64,000 nt of DNA from Verrucomicrobiota bacterium (GCA_020831625.1 JAFIGD010000014.1:32041-96040); one strand, 5' to 3'; positions 1 to 8,717 are shown, counted from the stretch's first letter. Numbers and translations are program-made. Notes: a model not told the origin generated them from the sequence alone.

Positions 1-727
1 TGGTGATCCGTACACGGATCGAAGGTTCTTCAGCAAGGTATTGCGGTGCAATCATCAGCCAATGTTTGGGCATGGCTTTGATCGGATTGATGAATCCGTC
101 CCCGGAACGGAAAAGGGCGGGATCAGCCCTGAACAGACACTCTGAGAAACGGTCGGCCAACCACATGTGCAGCCCGGTGCTGCCAGTGGAATCCAGCATC
201 TTTTGGAAAATCCAGTCCGCCTTTGCCAGTCTTGACCATACTGCTTCAGGACGTGACCTTCCATCGAAAGTAAGTCCGTTGATCTCGTAGGCAAAATCAT
301 GGATTTTAGCAATAAGGTCAAACAAACACGCGGGGCGTGCGAAGAATGCGACAGACGCGCCGGGTCCCGCAAAATTTCCGATCCAGGCGGTGCCCCCGAC
401 ATGCGCGGCTGTCAGGTGGTTCCAATTCAAGCGCACGGTATTTCCAGGTCCGGGAAAAGGTGGTAATTTGAATGTATTGACCAGATCACTTTCATCCATG
501 AAAGACATCTTTTCGCGTACAAATCCTCCGACCTTGCGATACGGTTTCTTTTCAAAACCATTTAAATGATTAAACAAATCCGACCAATTGTTTTCCGATG
601 TCAACGGAACATCAATTCCGTCCGATTCGGCATTTACGGGAATATGCTCTATCTCTAGTGAGTCGCGAAAACGAAGTGGATCGCGAAGGTAGCGGCGGTA
701 TTGAGTATGGCTGATGGGCTCTTTCAC
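1..727 (-). CDS. Phospholipase A2-like protein, partial (3' end outside window)
   Basis: This minus-strand frame stays open from a GTG at 727 to the window edge (242 codons seen). The GTG overlaps the stop of the upstream hydrolase gene (GTGA, 725-727), and a GGAG lies a few bases before it, so the start is well supported. Around residues 137-178 the protein has D-x5-HD-x2-Y (His143, Asp144, Tyr147) followed by an AD at 170-171 in a helix-like stretch. This arrangement resembles the phospholipase A2-like families, where the HD pair is catalytic. The region before it is glycine-rich (GGTAWIGNFAGPG), as in a calcium loop, but I cannot align it with certainty. No signal peptide is visible. It follows a lipase-fold hydrolase in the same operon, so a lipid-acting role is plausible. 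The family call is moderate; the reading frame itself is secure. Confidence 0.6.
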   Translation of the reverse strand, partial: MKEPISHTQYRRYLRDPLRFRDSLEIEHIPVNAESDGIDVPLTSENNWSDLFNHLNGFEKKPYRKVGGFVREKMSFMDESDLVNTFKLPPFPGPGNTVRLNWNHLTAAHVGGTAWIGNFAGPGASVAFFARPACLFDLIAKIHDFAYEINGLTFDGRSRPEAVWSRLAKADWIFQKMLDSTGSTGLHMWLADRFSECLFRADPALFRSGDGFINPIKAMPKHWLMIAPQYLAEEPSIRVRIT

Positions 728-1851
728 AGGAAACTCCCCGGTTTTATGGTGAAGATTTGACGTTCGGGATTTTCTGCGGCTTCACGCAGAACATCATTTG
801 GCGACAAGCCGTTTATGATCGCATGAAGTATTTTTTTCGCATCTGAATTTTCGATGATTTGTGCTGGCGTTGGTTTAACTATTACATTTTTTTCATCCTT
901 AACTATCCAGCTCAGGTCAGTTACATGGCCGTGTTTTTTGCCGATATTTGGATAATGCGTGAAATCCAGGTAGGTCACGCCTTCCACAGGTGGTTTCGGT
1001 AGGTTGTTCCCGAGCCTTCGTCTCTGTTTGGGGCCAAGTTTCCGCTGTGACCATCCGAGGGGAAAATCATTGCGGTTTATTGTGACGTACACATGGCCCC
1101 GCTGGGAGAGTTTAGACACCCATTCACCGTGCTTATCCTGATTTACATCGGGAGCGGTGAGGATGACATTATCAAACATGGAGGTTTCCTCATCGAAATT
1201 GCTTGGCAGTATCATTTTTTTCAAGACATACGTGCCCATACTGAAGCAAATCAGGGATATTTTCTGATCGCATCGCTCGTCTCGAATTTCATCGAAATAG
1301 GAAGCAAGCCTGGCAATCACTTTTTTCAGAGCCTTGGCGCTTCGTTCCGCTCGTCGTTTGTCCCGTTTATACCCCGCAGGACCGTACACATGGTCTAGGG
1401 GGTAAGGTTCTTCGGTTGGGCCCTTTCCTCGTGATGGCCATGAAAAGAGAAGCACATCCACATTATACTGTCTCTCCAAATTAAAGGCGGCCTGCACGGT
1501 TGCCTGAAAGTTGGAATTATACCCGTGAACGAAAAAGACCACATTGCGGGGTTTACCCCCGTGTTGAGCACGGTTCGCCCGATACAAATTGAAAAGGCGG
1601 CGGCTTGGCGGATTGTTTTCAAGCGAACGGGTGTTCTCCGGCTCTTTAACCAAATGGAAATCCCGTCCATCGACATAGTCATCGGAATCTTCGTCCTCCA
1701 CGAGATTGACATCGTTAATATCTGTTTTTGGTTCATTTATAATCCAGCCCAAACGAACCTCATCATCTCCCTTATCGCTGAATTCATGCCCAAAGGTAGT
1801 GTAGTTGTTCGGGGTTGTGATCAAATTTCGGTTGGTGACAAAGTAGATCAT
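724..1851 (-). CDS. Alpha/beta hydrolase (DUF900-like lipase/esterase fold)
   Basis: A 375-residue protein. The N-terminus IYFVTNR is typical of the DUF900-type hydrolases. The core has strand-turn FFVHGYN (residues 106-112, oxyanion region), LLFSWPS (134-140), and a nucleophile elbow CFSMG with Ser204; the usual first glycine of GxSxG is Cys. The APD segment near residue 240 supplies a likely acid, and a histidine-rich stretch (KKHGHVTD) near 310 could supply the base. No signal peptide or membrane segment is seen, so a cytoplasmic or effector-type location is possible. Its ATG overlaps the stop of the 784-aa gene (ATGA) and its stop overlaps the GTG of the phospholipase-like gene, so all three are translationally coupled. 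The substrate is unknown. Base composition is lower in GC than most of the window. Confidence 0.8.
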   Translation of the reverse strand: MIYFVTNRNLITTPNNYTTFGHEFSDKGDDEVRLGWIINEPKTDINDVNLVEDEDSDDYVDGRDFHLVKEPENTRSLENNPPSRRLFNLYRANRAQHGGKPRNVVFFVHGYNSNFQATVQAAFNLERQYNVDVLLFSWPSRGKGPTEEPYPLDHVYGPAGYKRDKRRAERSAKALKKVIARLASYFDEIRDERCDQKISLICFSMGTYVLKKMILPSNFDEETSMFDNVILTAPDVNQDKHGEWVSKLSQRGHVYVTINRNDFPLGWSQRKLGPKQRRRLGNNLPKPPVEGVTYLDFTHYPNIGKKHGHVTDLSWIVKDEKNVIVKPTPAQIIENSDAKKILHAIINGLSPNDVLREAAENPERQIFTIKPGSFL

Positions 1852-4202
1852 GACTTGGTCTCCTTATCTCCAGACACCGGCACAAAAACCGGAAGCGTGG
1901 TGTTTTTCTTGTGGTTGAGGATTTGAGCGTTGAGGGTGCTCCATTCGAATCCTTCCGCGCTGAGGGCGCAGAAGAGGCGGAAGCAGAAAAAGCCGTGGTT
2001 GCCATGGACGATCATGTTTTGCACAGGTCGAAAATAATTCCGGATGTCTTTGGTGGAGATAGGTTGGCCGGATACGAAGAGATTTCCCAAATTCCGTAAA
2101 TTGCTTAATGCGGTTTCGGTTACCTCGATGATTTCGCTCTCCTCACTGAGCGCGTCATTGCGAAAACCACCGACAGCGGCGTCGGTTCGGTTGTAGAAAC
2201 GTCGGAACCAGCGGTGTCCCCAATCGTCTCGGAGGGCTCGTGCGAGTTCTTGTTCCCCATTTGCCCGCAATTCGTCAAGATAGCGGAGGTATTCTTTTTC
2301 CATCGCTTTCTCATCACGCCGATCACTCATAAGAAACAAGGGGGCGAATCGCTGTTCGCGCAGGTTGGAATCCACCTGGAAGAGCCTGTTTCGGGGAAGG
2401 TAGGCGCGGGAGAAGGCATTGACGAAGGGGCCGGGCCCCAGAAAACCCACGTTCGGAAGGTTGGTGGTGGCGGAAGCAAAGGTAAATGCGTCCATCCATG
2501 GGGTGATCGCGACAATTTCGGCGAGACCTGGCTTTTTGAGTCCATTGTGCTGTTTCACTTGCACCTGGAGATTCTCAACAAAGTCCCGCTGAGCTGTGCC
2601 GGAAAACATGTTCGGCCTTAGGAGGGCGATTTGGTCGGCAAGGTACAGAAGGTCGGATTCTTCGAGAGAATCCTTGGAATCCTCGGCCACCCCGCTGGAC
2701 CAGGTGAGAACGAGGCGGTACTCCAGATCGGTGAAGTTGTGGGTACGCTCCACTTTGGGTCCCGGCCGCGCTTCGAGGCGCAGGGACCAGATTCGCTGGT
2801 TCCGGGCGACTTCCCGCGAGGCCTCGATGCCGCTGGCGAAGGAGAAGCCCCGGGTATTGGCGAGGTAATCCTCGCGGTCGGTGGTTTCGAAGCTGCGGCG
2901 AGTGCGCGAGGCGATCCTGAGTTGGAACAGGGAGATGGACGATCCGCTGGACCAGGAGCGGCGGGAGGTTTTGGTGAGCAAGCCCCATTCCAGTTCCGCT
3001 CTGGTTTTGCCCATGGCTTGAACTCGGGTGCAAATGGCGGAAACGTCGCGGGAACGAACCGCGTCCGCCAGTTCCGGGTCCCAGGTGTCGCCCTGGTTGA
3101 AGGTGGAGACCCACTGGCAAAGGCCGCTGCTGGCATCGACCCGTTCGTATTCCAGTTGGATGCCCGCCTCCAATCTGGCTTTGAAAAGGCCGTCGAGTTC
3201 CTTGCGGTATTCATCCAGTCGTTTTTTCAACTCATCGCGAACACCCCCGATTTTTTCCTGAAGCGCGTCCAGCAGTCCAGTGGGATCCTCTTTGTCCTCC
3301 AAGAGCCGGGACGGGTCAATGTCCAGTGCTTTGGCAATCTCTTTGTTGATCTTCTTTTTCAGATCCTCCAAGTCCTTTGAAGCCAAGGTGGTGACCACTT
3401 TCACGCTGAGAGCCGCGCCCTTGCGCTTGTGGGAGCTTCGTCCCAGATGGAAGCGATAACGGGCGGCGCCTCCATCATTCGGCAGGCGGGAGACACAGAA
3501 ATGAAAGCGGTCCTGGATTTCCAAAGTGAATTTCGCCTCGCCTTTCACGGAAAGCGGGTCCAAGAGCAGAACATTTTTGGACGCGTTCGCTAGGATGCCC
3601 AGGCCGGAGGTCACCAGCGGCGCGAGATCAAGTTCGGCGGCGAATTTGAGCTTGCCCTGGAAACTGATTTCCATGCATCCATCGACAGGCAGAGCGTTTT
3701 GGGGTGACAGCCCCTGACCGGCCAGGAGCCCTTCTTGGGAAAGCCGCTTCAGCACCTCGGGAATGGTCTCGGTTTTGTCCCCGGGAAGAAACAGGGCCAG
3801 ATCCACATCGGCATCGGCTTTCAATTCCAGCCCGAAGGATTCAAACGATCCGCTGCCGTTTCCAGCGCCCTTGGCTTGAAGACCGAAACGCAGACAGGCG
3901 CGGTGATCCTCGTATACCAGTAAAGGGGGAGGAATGCCTTCCACCGTCTCTCCGTCGGAAATCACCGCATTGATCGGCAAGGCCAGGTCTTGGGCGCGGT
4001 TGACCACGGAGAAAAGAAGTTCCGCCTCGCCCGTGAATCCGAGGGACGCGTTGTCGAGGTTCAAGGGTTTCCACTTGGCGGGCGGGGATTTCAGCGCGAT
4101 GGGGTCGGCAAGGTCAACGTCTTCCAAGGCATCCAGCAACCACGAGGGCGCGGGTTCGGCGGGGAAGGAAGAGAGAAGCGCGGGGAGGAGTTGGGTTGGC
4201 AT
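1848..4202 (-). CDS. Large protein of unknown function, first gene of hydrolase/phospholipase operon
   Basis: A 784-residue protein I do not recognise. It has no signal peptide. Residues about 60-260 look beta-rich, with alternating hydrophobic strands. A charged, coiled-coil-like stretch follows at about 275-345 (LEDLKKKINKEIAKAL, VRDELKKRLDEYRKEL), then a second mixed region to the end. There are few cysteines and no recognisable catalytic motif. Its stop overlaps the ATG of the alpha/beta hydrolase by four bases, so it is made together with that enzyme and the phospholipase-like protein. A scaffold, carrier or delivery partner is one possibility, but that is inference from position only. 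The ATG at 4202 is preceded by a short AT-rich stretch and then by palindromic repeats, so this is probably the first gene of the transcript. Confidence 0.7.
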   Translation of the reverse strand: MPTQLLPALLSSFPAEPAPSWLLDALEDVDLADPIALKSPPAKWKPLNLDNASLGFTGEAELLFSVVNRAQDLALPINAVISDGETVEGIPPPLLVYEDHRACLRFGLQAKGAGNGSGSFESFGLELKADADVDLALFLPGDKTETIPEVLKRLSQEGLLAGQGLSPQNALPVDGCMEISFQGKLKFAAELDLAPLVTSGLGILANASKNVLLLDPLSVKGEAKFTLEIQDRFHFCVSRLPNDGGAARYRFHLGRSSHKRKGAALSVKVVTTLASKDLEDLKKKINKEIAKALDIDPSRLLEDKEDPTGLLDALQEKIGGVRDELKKRLDEYRKELDGLFKARLEAGIQLEYERVDASSGLCQWVSTFNQGDTWDPELADAVRSRDVSAICTRVQAMGKTRAELEWGLLTKTSRRSWSSGSSISLFQLRIASRTRRSFETTDREDYLANTRGFSFASGIEASREVARNQRIWSLRLEARPGPKVERTHNFTDLEYRLVLTWSSGVAEDSKDSLEESDLLYLADQIALLRPNMFSGTAQRDFVENLQVQVKQHNGLKKPGLAEIVAITPWMDAFTFASATTNLPNVGFLGPGPFVNAFSRAYLPRNRLFQVDSNLREQRFAPLFLMSDRRDEKAMEKEYLRYLDELRANGEQELARALRDDWGHRWFRRFYNRTDAAVGGFRNDALSEESEIIEVTETALSNLRNLGNLFVSGQPISTKDIRNYFRPVQNMIVHGNHGFFCFRLFCALSAEGFEWSTLNAQILNHKKNTTLPVFVPVSGDKETKS

Positions 4203-4339
4203 GGGGGCTTTCCAGGGGTTTTGTTGCTTTTTTTACGGGGTGCTTATATCGACGGAGTCTTTGGAGAAGTTGTCCCGGTGGAAGGGGGCGAGGGAGGCTG
4301 CGCGGACAAAACCGGGCAATGCGAAAATGGAGGAGGAAT

Positions 4340-4816
4340 TCATGCATTCACCTCCATGGGGATACCGTATCCAAGCCCCAAAGGGGCAACGCATACCAGC
4401 CCGGGGAACGGCCCCGGGTTTTGGGGTACATAAACGGGTGCGGTCTGAAGGACCGCCGCATAGTTGCGGTGGCGTGGGGTACGGCTCGGGCACCGGGTAT
4501 GCGGCGGTCCTTCAGACCGCACGGTATTCCTATCGCCTTTTCCCAGGGTTGCACCCCGGGCTGGTATGCGCCGCCCCGTTGGGGCGTGAATGAAATCGAA
4601 CCGGTTGGCCTGATGTTCTATGAATGCAATACGGTTTTTCGTGCAGGATCCCGTTGGGTCGGAATATTCCCAAGCCCCCCATTTGGGACGGATGCCTCTC
4701 AGGAGATTCCATACGAAAAACCGGCTCACCCACCCTTCATTCAACAGCGAATCCTCCCCGTCGGTGATCCACAGGTTCACATTGCCGAACCAGGTGATGC
4801 TGAGAAACGGTTCCAT
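4340..4816 (-). CDS. Possible small ORF coupled to the PEP-CTERM gene
   Basis: The ATG at 4816 overlaps the TGA stop of the PEP-CTERM gene by one base (TGATG), an arrangement typical of coupled translation. About 78 residues of non-repetitive sequence follow (MEPFLSITWFGNVNLW...), rich in Trp and aromatic residues. The frame then runs straight into palindromic repeat DNA and ends there. The tail from about residue 79 is therefore repeat sequence, not protein evolution. Either a short gene was truncated by the repeat, or this is chance. No family is recognised. Confidence 0.25.
   Translation of the reverse strand: MEPFLSITWFGNVNLWITDGEDSLLNEGWVSRFFVWNLLRGIRPKWGAWEYSDPTGSCTKNRIAFIEHQANRFDFIHAPTGRRIPARGATLGKGDRNTVRSEGPPHTRCPSRTPRHRNYAAVLQTAPVYVPQNPGPFPGLVCVAPLGLGYGIPMEVNA
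4375..4585. repeat. Composite REP-like palindrome, copy A
   Basis: A nested inverted repeat of about 210 bp. The outer ends are short hairpins (GCCCCAAAGGGGC at left, GCCCCGTTGGGGC at right). Inside lie ACGCATACCAGCCCGGG against CCCGGGCTGGTATGCG. The core is GCGGTCTGAAGGACCGCCGC facing GCGGCGGTCCTTCAGACCGC. The same design recurs at 6579-6789 and 7553-7748. Translated, it stays open in several frames, which creates spurious ORFs. Confidence 0.9.
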
Positions 4817-6393
4817 CAGCCTTTCCTCCCCCGCAGCACCAGCACCGACGCGCCCAGAAAGACAAACAGCATCACCATGGTCGACGGTTCGGGGATCACG
4901 GTAATCGTACCATCAGTATAGAGATTGGAAAAATCCCATTCTCTGCCGCCTGACAACTCAAAGGCATCGATATCGTCGAAGCTGCCAATCAAGTTTGAAA
5001 AGGTGAATAAAGCAAAGGTATTCCCGAAAACGGGCATAAAACTATCCCATTGAGCAATTTGCAGAGTCCCCCCCTCAATTTCCAGGGTTCCATCAATAGA
5101 TAGCTGGTCATGCCCGGTCCCCGGATTTAGTCCACCGATTTCCATAAGCAGTGTGGCGGTGTTTTCATGAAGGTAGTCGCCTGTCACATTTGTGATCCCG
5201 GGTGAATTTCCGGGTGAAAGCAAGCCCGCATTGGTCAAATTCCCCGAAACCATGGAACTCCCCGAAAATTCCCCCGATACGGGTACAAACAAGTCTCCAG
5301 TGTACGTGCCGTTTACACTTAAAGTTCCCCCATTAAAATTAAAAACGCCATTTGTCGGATCAAAATGTCCGGTATTCAACGTCCCGCCCTCCTCCAAATG
5401 GATCACGCCGCCACCATGGATTCGAGTAGCACCCGTCACATTTACACTTCCACCCAATCCAATTTCCAGTGCCCCTGTACCGTTCGTTTCCGCTTCAAGG
5501 CTGGACCCACCAAGAATGAGGTTGCGGTTAACATCCCATGTTGAATCCGAACCTGATACAGTTACCGTACTTTCTGTTAAATTAACTCTTCCTATAAAAC
5601 CGTCTAATGATGTGACTCGCCCGCCATTTTCTATTATCAATTCTCCAACCCCAACCCATCCAATATTTAGGATCGAGCTGTTATCCCACCTCGAACCTGA
5701 GCCACTAACAGTTACAGAGGAAGACATCCCTGTAGTCCCTATTATCGAAGTTAAGCTAGTCACACGGCCACCATCAGAAACGGTCATATATCCTGAACCA
5801 TATTGACCGATTTCTAAAAAACCCATGTTTGTCCAAGTCGAATTTTGTCCGCTAACTATAACCACGCCTTGTGAATTACCAGAACCACCGCCATAATTTA
5901 TTCTACCTGTTTGACTTTCAACAGTACCCCCATCTGTTATTGTGAGAGTACCTTGTCCTTCATTTCCCACAATGAGTGTTTGAGAATTTGTCCATTTTGA
6001 GCCATTTCCTGACACCAATACAGAACCAACAGACCCACTATACAGACCTATATACGCTTCTCCTGAATAAATGGGATTATTAGTCTCTAATTCGTTGAAT
6101 CCAGACCCATTGTTACTAAATACACTTCCGTTTTGAATTTGAAGGATTCCGGATTCATTGTAATTTCGCCCCCCAACAACTGTTGCGCCTTGAAAACTCA
6201 CATTTGCGCCATTTGTCAAAGTCAATGTGGGATTGTTGCTGCTATGGGATATGTAGAGGATACTGTCGTCATTGACTTGAAGCACTCCTCCATTTTGGAT
6301 GGTATCAGTGGTAATCACAGTATCCTGCGCATGCAATGTGGGAAAAACACTACCAATTATTAGTATTCCAAAACATACAATACTATTTTTCAT
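4816..6393 (-). CDS. PEP-CTERM protein with T5SS/PEP-CTERM-associated repeats
   Basis: A 525-residue exported protein. Residues 1-22 are a signal peptide ending near LHA-Q. From about residue 90 to 300 there are at least four beta-helix-like repeats with the pattern VSG-x-x-S-x-W followed by LxIG, GxGxLxI and GGxVxS; this is the repeat type shared by type V secretion passengers and PEP-CTERM proteins. The C-terminus has the sorting signal: VIPEPS, a hydrophobic helix (MVMLFVFLGASVLVL) and an Arg-rich tail RGRKG, recognised by an exosortase and removed at the outer envelope. It is probably a surface or matrix adhesin. The ATG at 6393 has AAAGGA about eight bases upstream. No exosortase gene is in the window. 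The gene is visibly less GC-rich than its neighbours. Confidence 0.92.
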   Translation of the reverse strand: MKNSIVCFGILIIGSVFPTLHAQDTVITTDTIQNGGVLQVNDDSILYISHSSNNPTLTLTNGANVSFQGATVVGGRNYNESGILQIQNGSVFSNNGSGFNELETNNPIYSGEAYIGLYSGSVGSVLVSGNGSKWTNSQTLIVGNEGQGTLTITDGGTVESQTGRINYGGGSGNSQGVVIVSGQNSTWTNMGFLEIGQYGSGYMTVSDGGRVTSLTSIIGTTGMSSSVTVSGSGSRWDNSSILNIGWVGVGELIIENGGRVTSLDGFIGRVNLTESTVTVSGSDSTWDVNRNLILGGSSLEAETNGTGALEIGLGGSVNVTGATRIHGGGVIHLEEGGTLNTGHFDPTNGVFNFNGGTLSVNGTYTGDLFVPVSGEFSGSSMVSGNLTNAGLLSPGNSPGITNVTGDYLHENTATLLMEIGGLNPGTGHDQLSIDGTLEIEGGTLQIAQWDSFMPVFGNTFALFTFSNLIGSFDDIDAFELSGGREWDFSNLYTDGTITVIPEPSTMVMLFVFLGASVLVLRGRKG

Positions 6394-6578
6394 CTTTTTT
6401 CCTTTGTTGTTTGTTGATTTGAGGGATGATTGGATGACCTAAATGGCAGCCCCCGCCGTGGTTCCCGTGCGGTGGAGAGGTTGTTGAGATTGATTTACGG
6501 GTGGGCGAGAGATTGAGGTTTTCGTGTCCCAACCGGGCAACGTATCCCGGACCAAGTGGGTTCCCGGTATGCAATCCC
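6394..6578. other. Upstream region of the PEP-CTERM gene
   Basis: About 185 bp between the PEP-CTERM start and palindrome copy B. It holds an AT-rich stretch with the ribosome binding site AAAGGA just upstream of 6393, on the minus strand. I see no convincing paired promoter boxes and no gene. Confidence 0.4.
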
Positions 6579-6789
6579 GCCCCAAGGGGGCAACGCAACC
6601 CAGCCCGGGGCAACGCCCCGGGACCGGTGTGGAAAACATCGGTGCGGTCTGTAGGACCGCCGCATATTTGCGGAGGCTTGGGGTACGGCTCGGGCCCCGG
6701 GTATGCGGCGGTCCTTCAGACCGCACCTGATCCATTATGCCATTTCCCAGGGTTGCACCCTGGGCTGGTATGCGACGCCCCGTTGGGGC
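6579..6789. repeat. Composite REP-like palindrome, copy B
   Basis: The same nested palindrome as copy A: outer hairpins, CCCGGGGCAACGCCCCGGG, then GGACCGCCGCATATTTGCGG and the facing GCGGCGGTCCTTCAGACCGC, ending CCAGGGTTGCACCCTGG and GCCCCGTTGGGGC. It lies immediately upstream of the Y1 transposase gene, in the same orientation as copy C on the other side. Confidence 0.9.
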
Positions 6790-7024
6790 TGAAGATAGGC
6801 GATGGGTTTTGTGAGCGGTTGTTGTCTTTACCGGTGTGTGTCGCCCCGTTGGGGCTGAAGATTCGCGACGGAATTTGCGAACGGTTGTTATCCGGGTTGG
6901 TATGCGTCGCCCCGTTGGGGCATGTATGTGACGCCCCGTCGGGGCAGGATTTGCGGGATGGATGTGGGGATCTGTTGAAATCCAGGCCGGAATGCGCCGC
7001 CCCGTTGGGGCTGGCACACGCCTC
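6770..7024. repeat. Array of short GCCCCGTTGGGGC hairpins
   Basis: At least five copies of a short hairpin, GCCCCGTTGGGGC or GCCCCGTCGGGGC, each preceded by a variant of GTATGCGTC. They are spaced irregularly between palindrome copy B and the transposase gene. They look like the right-hand end of the composite palindrome multiplied on its own. More such units follow copy C at about 7750-7815. Confidence 0.85.
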
Positions 7025-7089
7025 GTCGTTGGGGCTGTTTTTCGCGTTTTTTGATTTTCAACCCAATCCAACCCCATTACCTTCTCCAT

Positions 7090-7542
7090 ATGCCCCAATC
7101 CCATGCCTGTGTTTTGCTGCACATCATTTTCAGCACCAAGGATCGCCATCCCTGGCTTCATGACAACATCCGCCCGCAAACCCATGCGTTTCTCGCGGGG
7201 GTGGTTCGCAAATGCGACTGTGAGGCCTACCGCGTCGGCGGGGTGACGGATCATATACATTTGGCGGTCCGACATTCCCGCACCCTGCCGATTTCCGATC
7301 TGATTCAGGAAATCAAAACCGCCTCCAGCAAATGGATCAAAACGCAGGCGGAGGGATCTCCCGATTTCGCCTGGCAAAACGGATACGGCGCCTTTTCGCT
7401 GGGTATGAGTCAAAAGGAAACTCTTCTCCGTTACATTGACCGCCAGGAGGAACATCACCGCACCCAAACCTTCCAAGACGAATACCGCGCGTTTTTGCGA
7501 AAATACGGCATCGAATTCGACGAACGGTACGTTTGGGATTGA
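7090..7542 (+). CDS. Y1 (HUH) transposase, REP-associated tyrosine transposase (RAYT) type
   Basis: A 150-residue protein from the ATG at 7090; an upstream in-frame ATG at 7051 is less likely because homology-like sequence begins at HIIFSTKDRHPWL. The HUH metal-binding motif appears as DHIHLAV, after YRVGGVT, and the catalytic tyrosine is in the helix LLRYIDRQEEHH. These are the signatures of the IS200/IS605 TnpA fold. It would nick and rejoin single-stranded DNA at hairpin ends. There is no TnpB gene and no obvious IS200 ends. Instead it is bracketed by composite palindromes at 6579-6789 and 7553-7748 and by the short hairpin array, as known for RAYT genes that serve REP elements. It looks intact and may be active. 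Confidence 0.9.
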   Translation: MPQSHACVLLHIIFSTKDRHPWLHDNIRPQTHAFLAGVVRKCDCEAYRVGGVTDHIHLAVRHSRTLPISDLIQEIKTASSKWIKTQAEGSPDFAWQNGYGAFSLGMSQKETLLRYIDRQEEHHRTQTFQDEYRAFLRKYGIEFDERYVWD

Positions 7543-7552
7543 TGCGGTTGAC

Positions 7553-7748
7553 CGCCCCGACGGAGCATCGCATCCCAGCCCGGGGCAACGCCCCGGGACC
7601 GGTGTGGAAAACATCGGTGCGGTCTGAAGGACCGCCGCATATTTGCGGTGGCTTGGGCTCCGGGTATGCGGCGGTCCTTCAGACCGCACCTGATCCATTA
7701 TGCCCTTTCCCAGGGTTGCACCCTGGGCTGGTATGCGTCGCCCCGTTG
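7553..7748. repeat. Composite REP-like palindrome, copy C
   Basis: Nearly the same sequence as copy B, in the same orientation, starting ten bases after the transposase stop. The long identical stretch GCCCCGGGACCGGTGTGGAA onward suggests recent copying. It is followed by three further short hairpin units to about 7815. Confidence 0.9.
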
Positions 7749-8219
7749 TGTCGGATTTGCGTCGCCCCTTTGGGGCTGCTATACACCGCCCCGTTGGGGC
7801 GGATATGCGCCTCTTCACTGAGGCGAAGGCAAATGGGGTTTCGGCTGGAATGGGGGCTGTCATGGCGAGAAACGAATCGACGCAAAGGTTTCAAGAATCA
7901 CCCGAACATCATACCATAGGTCGCCCGTCTTGGGTATCGGGGCAACTCCCCTATCTTTTCGAAAAAACACATTTTAAATTAAGGGGTTTTTTGCGTGTAA
8001 TCTATTTATGAATAATAATTTACATTACGCATAAGCACCAAACACCCGGAATTTACATTTATTATATTTTAATGAGACAAGCACAGGCGTTGCGCACGGC
8101 CCCTGACAAGACCGCCAAAGACATTTTGCGGATTTCATTGAATCCTGATTGATAATTTCAAACAAAAAAAATCCAGGTTCGCCTTGATTAAATTTATTTT
8201 GTGTACTAACTAAAGAGCT
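7749..8219. other. Intergenic region before the MarR gene
   Basis: The first 70 bases hold short hairpins of the REP family (GCCCCTTTGGGGC, GCCCCGTTGGGGC). From about 7960 the DNA becomes AT-rich, with runs such as TTATGAATAATAATTTACA, in contrast to the GC-rich genes. This AT-rich part probably carries the promoter and operator of the MarR-NAGGN operon; a TTGATT at about 8184 is a weak -35 candidate. No gene is seen. Confidence 0.5.
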
Positions 8220-8717
8220 GTGCAAACGGAAAAAACATTGGAGTTTTTGCGCCTGTTGCGTGAAATTATGCACGGCGCGGATATGCGTTCGCGTCGCTTA
8301 TTGCGGGAACTGGGACTCTCCTCGACCCAGGCGGGCGTGTTGCGCGCCCTGTCCGACGGCACACCGCAGTCCGCCGGAGATCTCGCCCGGTCTCTCAGCC
8401 TCACCGGAGCCACGCTCACCGGCGTGCTCGACCGTCTCGAAGCCCGCGCCTGGATCGAACGCATCCGCAGCGCCGAGGACAAACGCCGCATGGAGGTCCG
8501 CATCCTGCCCGACGGTCTTGCAAAACTGACCGAATCCGCGGAAAAATTTCAGGACCCGCTCACCAAAGGATTCGGCGGACTCTCCGAACCTGAACAGATT
8601 CACATTCTTGAGGCCCTTTCCAGGGTCACAACCCTTTTTGACAAACCCGCCCCCGACACAGGCCCGTTCCCGTTTTATCTGAACGAGCCGGAAAATACAC
8701 AAAAGGAATCAGTATAA
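8220..8717 (+). CDS. MarR-family transcriptional regulator
   Basis: A 165-residue winged-helix regulator starting at GTG 8220. Helix-turn-helix and wing are in residues about 40-100: STQAGVLRALSDG, SAGDLARSLSLTGATLTGVLDRLEARAWIER, then the wing sequence SAEDKRRMEVRIL, where the D-x-R-x-x-x-V pattern is the usual MarR signature. Helices at both ends would form the dimer interface. Its TAA overlaps the ATG of the asparagine-synthase-like gene (TAATG), so it is co-translated with the osmolyte operon and is its likely regulator, perhaps autoregulated from the AT-rich region upstream. That regulatory link is inference from position. The C-terminal 30 residues are Pro-rich and not part of the usual fold. 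Confidence 0.88.
   Translation: MQTEKTLEFLRLLREIMHGADMRSRRLLRELGLSSTQAGVLRALSDGTPQSAGDLARSLSLTGATLTGVLDRLEARAWIERIRSAEDKRRMEVRILPDGLAKLTESAEKFQDPLTKGFGGLSEPEQIHILEALSRVTTLFDKPAPDTGPFPFYLNEPENTQKESV

Noticed and set aside
6439..7863. 474-codon minus-strand frame across the transposase region
   Set aside because: It is composed mostly of translated palindrome repeats (APTGRRIPA... and AVLQTAP...) and antisense of the Y1 transposase; no family features.
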